A stretch of DNA of 38,838 nucleotides from Cyclobacteriaceae bacterium (GTDB lineage Bacteria; Bacteroidota; Bacteroidia; Cytophagales; Cyclobacteriaceae), in contig JAPZUF010000033.1 in the NCBI GenBank assembly GCA_027533395.1, positions 1-38,838 of the forward strand, in the 5' to 3' direction. Position 1 is the stretch's first letter. Each line of letters begins with the position of its first letter. Under the pieces are notes generated by a model. That model was not told the origin of the DNA. It searched no databases and was given only the letters and a program-made list of their open reading frames with translations. Positions 8,037 through 15,267 of this stretch are shown piece by piece. Both the position numbers and the translations under genes were made by a program.

Positions 8037-8893
8037 AGCGTAAAATTAAGAATAATATCTCGCCAACTATAAAAACAAATGTTAATGGTATTAATACATT
8101 GTTATCCTTGTTTCATGAGGTTGTCAATACCACTGACCATAAAATTGTTTTTAACAAAAAACGTATTTACGATTTTGATGGAAATTTATTTTGTATATAC
8201 GCATACATCGCAAACCATTATGTTAAAAGGAATAATCACCTGCATATATGGCCAACAAACAATTGCTCTGTTAATGCTTTTATGGAAAAGAACTTATTTG
8301 GTTGTACTTCCAATTTTGATTTGATTTTGGCGAATAAATTGTTTTTAGATTGTTCTCGCGTATTCCAAAATGAAAAACAAGATAGATTATCCTTTCTTTC
8401 TTTTTTAACTCATGATCTTATAAAGCAAGAATGGAAATCTACTTTGCCTTACCATTACATTACCCGAATTAAAAAGTTTCTAAAATTGTATTGGGATTTA
8501 ACAATAGAACAAAGTGATATTGGCAATTTGTTAGTGGGGTGTAGCTTTTGTGACGAAATTGTAAGCATAACCATGATTGACACAAGTTTCGATTTAACAA
8601 AATATGCGAATGCATTTAGCCTAAGATCCAACAACGATTATGATGCACTGAAGTGGTTATTGGTTAATGCCTTTTTGAAATCGAAACTTCAAAAGTTGTT
8701 TTATTCCTTTAAAATGTATTGTCAAAAAAATGAAGGAACATTAACAGTGTATTCAGGAAATTATGCTTTGAGTATAAATAAAGTTGGAGAATATCAAATA
8801 AGCGAAACAACCGTGCCGGTTACTGGATTATTAGTAAGTTTTACAATAAAAACAGAAATGATTGAGTTTGAAGACTATGCGATAGCGGCCTAA
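8033..8893 (+). CDS. Unrecognised fourth gene of the tns operon, candidate target selector
   Basis: I place the start at a TTG at 8033 that overlaps the tnsC stop as TTGA, giving 286 residues. The ATG at 7973 would give 306 residues with a 64-base overlap and is the alternative. I do not recognise the family. The protein is rich in Phe, Leu, Asn and Lys, has one CxxC (CSFCDE) but not the repeated zinc-finger pattern of TniQ/TnsD, has no tyrosine-recombinase or Cas-like motif, and no membrane segment. Its position directly after tnsC is where tniQ or tnsD normally stands, so a role in target choice or TnsC binding is a reasonable guess, not shown. Its stop lies 7 bases from the stop of the converging SIR2 gene. 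Confidence 0.8.
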   Translation: MKRKIKNNISPTIKTNVNGINTLLSLFHEVVNTTDHKIVFNKKRIYDFDGNLFCIYAYIANHYVKRNNHLHIWPTNNCSVNAFMEKNLFGCTSNFDLILANKLFLDCSRVFQNEKQDRLSFLSFLTHDLIKQEWKSTLPYHYITRIKKFLKLYWDLTIEQSDIGNLLVGCSFCDEIVSITMIDTSFDLTKYANAFSLRSNNDYDALKWLLVNAFLKSKLQKLFYSFKMYCQKNEGTLTVYSGNYALSINKVGEYQISETTVPVTGLLVSFTIKTEMIEFEDYAIAA

Positions 8894-8900
8894 CAACGAA

Positions 8901-10187
8901 TTAAAAAGGGCGCTCCCTATTCCTCAAACTTTCATATTCTGAAATTAAGTTTATAAATATTTTACCACCATTATTGAAATACTTTTCAAAAAAACTTTTT
9001 GTCCCTGTTGGCAAAAATTCTAATGATTCAGCATTTATTTTCTTGATATTAAATTCGGGCAATTCAGAGTAAAAAGAATTTTTCTGAATGTCCTCAATGT
9101 AGTTTGCGAGATTTTTGTCCGAGATGCCATCGGGATATTGTATTCTTAAAAAATCGTCCTTTGTTAAGAGTTGATTTCCTTTAACCGTCTCAGTTTTTAA
9201 TTGTTCAGGTCCAAATATTGGATTAACGATGATTAATTTTTTAGACGTGCCTTTTACTGCATCAATTAAGAGATTGTTTATATATGGGTCAAAAAAGCTA
9301 TATCCAATTACAAAGATGTAACTCTTGTCTTTTAACTTGCTTCTGAAATGTTGTATCAATGTAAAGAATGGCTCAACTGAAAATGTCTTTGTTCCCTGAC
9401 CAAATATTAAGTAAGGTGAATGCTCATCTTCAATATGCCCTTTTTCTTGTTCGTCTAATTTTTCTTCCTCTTTAAATTCCCCGCTATCAAGTCTTACCCA
9501 ATCCAAAGAACCGTGAAGTTTGTAAAGGTTAATTCTTCCAAAGTCATTTGGTATTTCTTCTTCTTCAAATCCTCTCCACTCTCCGCTAACAAATCCTCTC
9601 CAAGGCTTATTATGATTTTCCGTAAAATAGTTTTCAAGCACCATATCATTATTCAATGAAAAAATATCCATTCTAAATGGCTCATTAGGATAATGTTGTA
9701 GAAAGTCTTTAAGAGGTGATAGAAATGTGTAGTTATTTGGGGTTAACCATTCCCGTATTAGTTTTGATTTAATTTTTCTGTCTAATGAACCAAAAAGAGA
9801 ATCACCATACTTTTCTGATTCAGAAAGAGAATCAAACTCTGATTCTAAAAGAACAAGTTTGTCTGCCCAGTTTCCTGTAATAGGGTAGGGCAAAAAGTTT
9901 TCTCTGTTTTTAACACGTCTAATCAACAAGGCAAGTTCTTCAATATTAGGTATGAATTTGAAGTTCTCTGCTGTTTCAAGTGTTCTCCATTCACTATGAT
10001 ACTCAAGACAAGAGAGTAGAAACTTTAATGCTTCCTTTTCAGGCTTGTTAAAGGTGTCATCATCTTTGCTGCTAATTCTTCTTTTCAAGTCTTCTAACAT
10101 ACCATAGGACAACTTGCAGCCTGAATCATATGATGCACCAGCACCAAAGAAGAAAAGACTTTTATTTACTGCATCAGTTATGTTCAT
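8901..10187 (-). CDS. SIR2-domain NADase-like effector paired with the Argonaute
   Basis: The N-terminal half and more is a SIR2 (SIR2_2-type) domain: the nucleotide-binding loop FFGAGASYDSG (GAGAS at 15-19), the N/D motif FSLNNDMVLE (N179, D181), the catalytic-type histidine in LYKLHGSLDW (H225), and the late motif VIGYSFFDPYINNLL (G295 to D300). In bacterial immunity such domains hydrolyse NAD+ when triggered and stop growth of the infected cell. No APAZ region is visible and the protein is only 428 residues, which differs from the SIR2-APAZ fusions that go with short Argonautes. About 100 C-terminal residues are unassigned. It starts 3 bases after the Argonaute stop, so the two are coupled. 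Key residues are present, so I expect an active NADase. Confidence 0.88.
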   Translation of the reverse strand: MNITDAVNKSLFFFGAGASYDSGCKLSYGMLEDLKRRISSKDDDTFNKPEKEALKFLLSCLEYHSEWRTLETAENFKFIPNIEELALLIRRVKNRENFLPYPITGNWADKLVLLESEFDSLSESEKYGDSLFGSLDRKIKSKLIREWLTPNNYTFLSPLKDFLQHYPNEPFRMDIFSLNNDMVLENYFTENHNKPWRGFVSGEWRGFEEEEIPNDFGRINLYKLHGSLDWVRLDSGEFKEEEKLDEQEKGHIEDEHSPYLIFGQGTKTFSVEPFFTLIQHFRSKLKDKSYIFVIGYSFFDPYINNLLIDAVKGTSKKLIIVNPIFGPEQLKTETVKGNQLLTKDDFLRIQYPDGISDKNLANYIEDIQKNSFYSELPEFNIKKINAESLEFLPTGTKSFFEKYFNNGGKIFINLISEYESLRNRERPF

Positions 10188-10190
10188 AGT

Positions 10191-12209
10191 TTACAAAAAC
10201 CACGGTGTATTATTAACCGTATCATTATTTGGTAATTCACCGTTATAATTAGCTGTAAATTCTGCTATTAATTTTGAATAAATCGTAGTAGCTGGTTGGC
10301 TTCTTTGCTTTAAACCTTTCCAATATAGCCTTGAAAATTCATATACTTGACTAATGAGGTCTCGGTGAGAGAAACCACCAGTATCAGCAAAATGAATTGA
10401 AATTTTTATTGGTAATTCTTCTGCTACACTTCGTAAAGGATTCTTTTGATAACGAGTGTTATTAAAAAGTAGATATTCTGTTTTACTAACCCTCACGTAT
10501 GTTCCGCTTTCAGGCATCCCCGTTGAAAAATCTTTATCAAAGCAAATGTCCATTTGAGATTTACTGTCGTTGATTTCTACAATTGCAAATGGAATATTTA
10601 ACCTTAATTCCTTTTGAATTAAATCTTCAATAGATTTTTGCTCCTTGCCGCTTTGAGGTTTATAATAGTGAATTACCAATCTTTCAGGTGGCAATTCCTT
10701 TTGACTTATAAATTGTTCTATTGCAGATTTTAAATTTCCTATAAGTGCTGTTTCGGAATTTGTTTCAGGAAATCCAAATGTTTTGCCAAGTTGACCATCA
10801 TTTGAAAAGAATACTGCACTACCAATAAACTGATGTTCACCAATAGTCTTTTGATTAAACCCAATTACTAATTCATCTGTTCTTTTCGTTTTTAAACGCC
10901 AAGGAATACCACCAAGTTTTGCTAAAATTCCGATTGAAATATTCGGAAGGAAGTAATGAAAACTGCCTGAGTGAATATTCTTATCCTGAATAAATTGAGT
11001 GGGAATACCCTTTTCTAAGAACTTCCGTTTTATAGTGTAATAAGTTGGGTCCTCGTTTTCATCAAGTTCCTCTTTTTCTTGACTGCTATTTGGATTGATT
11101 ACGATTACAAATAAATCACTGTAATATTCATTGTTTAAATTTTCTGAAATGAAATTATCAATTTTGTTTTTCAAATCTTCTGTGCCGTTATACTGCAATT
11201 TTATATCCGATAATCTAATCGGTATGCCGACATAACTCCATAAACCCGGATAATGCTTTAGACCATTTTTTAAATAAAGATAAAGTTGGTTAGCATCTCT
11301 GCTATTTTCATAAACAAAAATGAATTTTACATCAGTAGCTTTTGGGGATGGTTTATAAATGCCATAGTCTCGCATTCCAGTAACAGCATTTATATCTGTT
11401 TTCTCTTTCCCAAAGAGCATAAGGTTTTCATTGATGTTTACCTTGTTTAAATCTGTTAGGTCAACATTTTTTAAGCCTCCTGCTTCAATTTTAAAATTCT
11501 CTTTGTCAATTGATAATAGATGATTGTTGTAAAAATTTACCAACTGATTGTATAAGGTATTGTAGTTAAATTTTCTAGGTTCGGTGCTGATTCCTAATTC
11601 GTCTCGTTTTTGCTTATTAGCAACTATTCTGCAATTATTGACTCCCTCTTTTCCTGCAAGAGGTTTAACAAAATTGTCTTTAGTATCAATAATTCTGATT
11701 TTATCCGTTGAATGAAATTGCTTTGTTTGATTACTTATTATAGTCTTTTCGCTGCCAATATTAAATGCAATCTCTTTTCTGTGAGTTCGCACTAATAAAT
11801 CATATCTTCTATAGATACTCCAATCATTATTAAAATCATCGATTTTCTCATAAACGCTTAGGTCTTTGCCTTTTGGAAATGGTTCAACAAGAAAGTTTCG
11901 TGCTTTGAAAAAGTTTATTATTTGTTCTCTAACAAACTTAGCTTTGAAATAATTGAAGGGATAATTTTCAGGTTTGATTGTTAGGAAGTCATTGAAAGTT
12001 GGCGGAGTGAAGCTATAATAAATATAATCTTCATCCTTCAATTCCTTTAACCAATTTAAAAGTGTATCGTCTTTTAATCTATTTGATAGGCGTTGCTTAA
12101 AATGTATAAATTGCATCCTGAAAATTAAATTGTCAATTTTCGACAAGTAAAGATTCGGATGCTCCTCTGACAAAATATAATTTACTCTATTTATAATAAG
12201 GTTCGTCAT
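10191..12209 (-). CDS. Prokaryotic Argonaute, long type with inactive PIWI
   Basis: I use the ATG at 12209 (672 residues); a TTG lies three codons upstream. The N-terminal ~280 residues hold an N/PAZ-like part, including YDLLVRTHRKEIAFNIGSEK. The MID domain (about 290-440) keeps the 5'-end pocket: Y390/Y391, K394, Q405 (GIPTQF) and K431 (ILAKLGGIPW). The PIWI domain (about 445-672) has lost its catalytic acids: the first Asp position reads IGFN (N452), the second reads IHYYKP where active enzymes have a RDG-like motif, and the last region reads PATTIYSKL without Asp. It should bind guide and target but not cut. Size and domain set fit the long-B class, whose members work with separate effectors; the adjacent SIR2 gene is such an effector. 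It follows hsdS by 15 bases. Confidence 0.88.
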   Translation of the reverse strand: MTNLIINRVNYILSEEHPNLYLSKIDNLIFRMQFIHFKQRLSNRLKDDTLLNWLKELKDEDYIYYSFTPPTFNDFLTIKPENYPFNYFKAKFVREQIINFFKARNFLVEPFPKGKDLSVYEKIDDFNNDWSIYRRYDLLVRTHRKEIAFNIGSEKTIISNQTKQFHSTDKIRIIDTKDNFVKPLAGKEGVNNCRIVANKQKRDELGISTEPRKFNYNTLYNQLVNFYNNHLLSIDKENFKIEAGGLKNVDLTDLNKVNINENLMLFGKEKTDINAVTGMRDYGIYKPSPKATDVKFIFVYENSRDANQLYLYLKNGLKHYPGLWSYVGIPIRLSDIKLQYNGTEDLKNKIDNFISENLNNEYYSDLFVIVINPNSSQEKEELDENEDPTYYTIKRKFLEKGIPTQFIQDKNIHSGSFHYFLPNISIGILAKLGGIPWRLKTKRTDELVIGFNQKTIGEHQFIGSAVFFSNDGQLGKTFGFPETNSETALIGNLKSAIEQFISQKELPPERLVIHYYKPQSGKEQKSIEDLIQKELRLNIPFAIVEINDSKSQMDICFDKDFSTGMPESGTYVRVSKTEYLLFNNTRYQKNPLRSVAEELPIKISIHFADTGGFSHRDLISQVYEFSRLYWKGLKQRSQPATTIYSKLIAEFTANYNGELPNNDTVNNTPWFL

Positions 12210-12224
12210 TATTGTCAAATTTAG

Positions 12225-13349
12225 TTAATTCCCAACTCCCCCCCTAAACGCCTTTTGGCTTAAACTGCCATACAAATTCTCCAACTCCTGCAAGCTTTGT
12301 TGGTATTGAGTTTTGAGAACTTCTGTTTTTTCTACGATTTGGGCAAATTGGGTTTGGAGTTCCAGAGGTGGAACTGGAATTTTTATCTCTTTAATGCTAG
12401 TTAGACTTAGAAATGTTCTTACTGTATCGGTAATTTTCTTTCTAAATTGACTTTGAACTATGTTGCTATTAATGCAATACTCTAAAAATATTGGCTCAAC
12501 TTTAGATTTATCAGGTGTTATTTTATTGAAGTTTTGGGACATTGTTGCACGTGGTAAGGTTGGTGGAATCAAGAGTGCTTTACCAGATGAACCAACAGCT
12601 ATAATTACAACATCATTTGGTTTTACTTCGCTTCGTTTTAATTCAATCGCCTTTTCTTCGCTAATGTATTTTATATTGCTTAAGTCCAATTTGCCTGAGG
12701 TTATATTGGTTCCTCGTAAAATAGTAACGCCAGTATCTGTATAGTGCTGTGACGTTAGATTTGAACCAAAAGGGCCACTTGATAATGCATATTTTTCTTT
12801 ACTTGCTACTTCCTCAATAAGTTCCCATTCGAAATTTTGACCATTCCCAAACAGCTCCCAAAACGTGCTTTTCAAAAATTCATCCAGCAGGCGGATGCTT
12901 TCTTTGCGTTGGGCTATCAGGCTTTCAGCTTTGCTGAGGATGTTGGCGATGTGGAGTTGGTCGGAATAGTCAGCTACCGGAAGTTTTTTTTCTTTCAAAT
13001 ACTTGAAGTGCCTACTATAACCTTTGTCAACAATCTTAATTGATTTGAGAAAGTAGTAATAAAAAAGTGCATTGTCTTTCTTGTTTTTTAAGGTCAGAAC
13101 TTTTACACCATCAGCTCCAATTGTAAAAGGGAAATCAACATACTTAAATATTTTGGTGTGGTCACCGAATATGATTACGGGAAGATTTTCTGTGACTACA
13201 AGGTTTTCATCATCTGTATAACCACCTATAAATGCTTGACCTTGGTCAATAATTGGAAATATTCCGACATTCTGATAGTCTTCTTTTTTCACTTTCGTGA
13301 AATTAGATGTAGAATCCTTAAAAATGTTTTCAAATAGCTCAAACTTCAT
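12225..13349 (-). CDS. hsdS: Type I restriction-modification specificity subunit HsdS
   Basis: A 374-residue HsdS with the two-fold layout of the family: target recognition domain 1 (about 1-115), a conserved helical spacer (DQLHIANILSKAESLIAQRK, 130-150), target recognition domain 2 (about 175-310), and a second matching helical spacer (LELQTQFAQIVEKTEVLKTQ). SSGPFGSNL and KIPVPPLELQ are typical HsdS phrases. The helices bind two HsdM copies and set the distance between the two half-sites. The first domain is on the short side. The start overlaps the hsdM stop by one base (TAATG). The recognition sequence cannot be read from the protein. The next gene downstream is the Argonaute, an unusual neighbour in the same unit. 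Confidence 0.93.
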   Translation of the reverse strand: MKFELFENIFKDSTSNFTKVKKEDYQNVGIFPIIDQGQAFIGGYTDDENLVVTENLPVIIFGDHTKIFKYVDFPFTIGADGVKVLTLKNKKDNALFYYYFLKSIKIVDKGYSRHFKYLKEKKLPVADYSDQLHIANILSKAESLIAQRKESIRLLDEFLKSTFWELFGNGQNFEWELIEEVASKEKYALSSGPFGSNLTSQHYTDTGVTILRGTNITSGKLDLSNIKYISEEKAIELKRSEVKPNDVVIIAVGSSGKALLIPPTLPRATMSQNFNKITPDKSKVEPIFLEYCINSNIVQSQFRKKITDTVRTFLSLTSIKEIKIPVPPLELQTQFAQIVEKTEVLKTQYQQSLQELENLYGSLSQKAFRGGVGN

Positions 13350-14914
13350 TACATCAACTCTTTTAATTCAGCTAATCTCTTTTGAATATCCGCTTCCATG
13401 CTTTCCAATTTTCCTAAAATCACATTCGGCTTTTCATACACCACTTCTTCATACACTTCTTCTTTGTAGGTGCTCAGGTTTAGGTCGTAGTTATTTTCTA
13501 CAATTTCCTTTTTCGGCACCATAAAGTATTTCTGCTTTCTATCGCTGTCTTTTTTGGCATCTCTGGTTTTGTAGCGTTGCACAATGTCGGGCAAGTCGCT
13601 TTCTGTAATTTTATTTCGCTTGTCGTCTAAGGTGTAGCCATCAGCTTGCATATCATAAAACCAAATTTGGTTTGTTTCTCCGCCTTTGGTAAAAATCAAA
13701 ATAGCTGTGCTTACACCTGCATAAGGTTTAAATGCTCCGCTGGGCACAGCAATCACGGCTTTCAGTTCAGCCTTTTCAATGATCAACTTCCGCACGGCTT
13801 CAAATGCCTTTCCACTGTTTTGTATCACACCACTGGGCACAATTACAGCAGCCGTTCCGCCCATTTTCAGCATATTAAAAATACGTTCTACAAACAGCAG
13901 CTCAGTTTTGGTGGTGGGCAGTTTCAGCCCTTCGTTAATATCGCCTTTGTCAATGTTACCTGTAAAAGGCGGGTTCGCCATGATAATATCGAACTGGCTG
14001 TCTTCGTTGTAAGTTTTGCTTAACGTGTCTTTATAATCAATTTTGGGTTCGTCAATACCGTGCATCATCATGTTCATCAAACCCAAACGCACCATCGTGG
14101 TGTCAATATCATAACCCACAAAACTTTGGTCGAGTATTGATTTTACTTTTTGCGTTAAAACGGCACTGATGGCAGCACGTTCAAAACCATCTTCGTCTTT
14201 GCTCAGTTTGGCAGGGTCTTTCTTGCGAACTAAATCAGTGAGAATGTATTGATACGAACCCAACAAGAAACCGCCTGTTCCGCAAGCAGGGTCGGCAATG
14301 CGTTGCCCTAATTGCGGAGCCACCAATTCAGCCATCAGTTTAATAATGTGCCTTGGCGTTCTGAACTGTCCGTTTTTACCAGCCGTTGCAATTTCACTCA
14401 ACAGCATTTCATACACATCACCTTGTATGTCCTGAAAAGCATGACCGCCTTCGGTGGCATCCTTTTCAATTTCTTTAAAAATATCTTCCACAATGTTGAT
14501 GGCAGAAACCAACAAACTGGCTTTGGGCATAATGAACACCGCATTTGCCATGTGTTTGGTAAATGTTGATGTTTCTCCGTTTAGGTCTTTCAAAAACGGA
14601 AACACTTTCATTTGCACATGCATCAGCATTTCGTCTGCGGGCTTGTGTTTGAACACACTCCAGCGCAATTCGTTTTTATCGATGCTTTCGTTGCTGCCCG
14701 GAATTTGAAATTTGCCTTTGAAACGGCTGGTATATTTCTCGCCTGTAAACTCTGCATCTCTTTCACGTTTGGCTTCCAAATCGTCCAAACGCTTCATAAA
14801 AATGAGATAGGTAATTTGTTCAATAGCCGTTAATGGATTGGCAATACCACCTTCCCAAAAGTTCTGCCAGAGCTTGTCTATAAGCGATTTTAATTGTGTG
14901 TTGTTTTGTAACAT
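13349..14914 (-). CDS. hsdM: Type I restriction-modification methyltransferase HsdM
   Basis: A 521-residue N6-adenine methyltransferase subunit. The N-terminal HsdM helical domain (LKSLIDKLWQNFWEGGIANP) is followed by the SAM-binding motif I IADPACGTGGFLL and the catalytic motif IV DIIMANPPFTGN. Residues after about 480 are helical (LGKLESMEADIQKRLAELKE), the part that packs against HsdS. With HsdS it methylates adenines in a bipartite site to protect host DNA. Full length; all motifs present. The coding DNA is visibly richer in G+C than the Argonaute gene in the same operon: two sample rows at 14281 and 14341 give 57% and 43%, against 32% for the row at 10981. Confidence 0.95.
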   Translation of the reverse strand: MLQNNTQLKSLIDKLWQNFWEGGIANPLTAIEQITYLIFMKRLDDLEAKRERDAEFTGEKYTSRFKGKFQIPGSNESIDKNELRWSVFKHKPADEMLMHVQMKVFPFLKDLNGETSTFTKHMANAVFIMPKASLLVSAINIVEDIFKEIEKDATEGGHAFQDIQGDVYEMLLSEIATAGKNGQFRTPRHIIKLMAELVAPQLGQRIADPACGTGGFLLGSYQYILTDLVRKKDPAKLSKDEDGFERAAISAVLTQKVKSILDQSFVGYDIDTTMVRLGLMNMMMHGIDEPKIDYKDTLSKTYNEDSQFDIIMANPPFTGNIDKGDINEGLKLPTTKTELLFVERIFNMLKMGGTAAVIVPSGVIQNSGKAFEAVRKLIIEKAELKAVIAVPSGAFKPYAGVSTAILIFTKGGETNQIWFYDMQADGYTLDDKRNKITESDLPDIVQRYKTRDAKKDSDRKQKYFMVPKKEIVENNYDLNLSTYKEEVYEEVVYEKPNVILGKLESMEADIQKRLAELKELM

Positions 14915-14922
14915 CTATCTTA

Positions 14923-15267
14923 CTATGTATTGAACTTGTGAATATTAAGTGACTTTAGAAATCTATCTATTTTAACAGCTTCTTCTTTTGAGCTTGTTTC
15001 GATTGTTCTATAATCCAAATCACTCCAATGGCTTAAAACATAAACCCTTTTATCTTCATTGTTTCTGGTTCCAGTTCCATATGGTTTTGGAAAGAAGGAT
15101 TTCATCCTCTTTTGACAAGTTTTGCTCTCACCAAACTGAATAAATTCCTTTGTTTTCCTATTTCTAATTTGATATACACCTGAGTCTTTAGGGCCTTCTA
15201 TTAATCTACAGTTTTCTGGCGAAGGCATTGCCTTCCATTCACTCCATTTTAAGTCTTCCATTTTCAT
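14923..15267 (-). CDS. Small GIY-YIG-like protein inside the hsd operon
   Basis: A 114-residue protein whose ATG directly follows the hsdR stop. Residues 29-55 read SGVYQIRN … FIQFGESKTCQKRM, which fits the GIY-YIG nuclease fold: GVY for GIY (30-32), FG (45-46) for the YIG strand, and R54 in the following helix. A later helix SKEEAVKIDRFL is where the catalytic Glu of the family is expected; here the matching position looks like Asp101 or shifted E96/E97. The YIG tyrosine is Phe. It may be a weak or non-catalytic nuclease-like protein, perhaps a DNA-binding or anti-restriction helper. Family is suggested by pattern only. Confidence 0.65.
   Translation of the reverse strand: MKMEDLKWSEWKAMPSPENCRLIEGPKDSGVYQIRNRKTKEFIQFGESKTCQKRMKSFFPKPYGTGTRNNEDKRVYVLSHWSDLDYRTIETSSKEEAVKIDRFLKSLNIHKFNT

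Noticed and set aside
8033-8893. Calling the fourth tns gene tniQ or tnsD from position alone
   Set aside because: No TniQ zinc-finger pattern or N-terminal TniQ text is visible; a name would be a guess.
4609-8893. CRISPR-associated transposon
   Set aside because: No cas gene and no direct-repeat array with spacers was seen anywhere in the window.
8901-12209. Short Argonaute SIR2-APAZ (SPARSA) system
   Set aside because: The Argonaute has a long N-terminal half and the SIR2 protein lacks an APAZ region, so the architecture is different.
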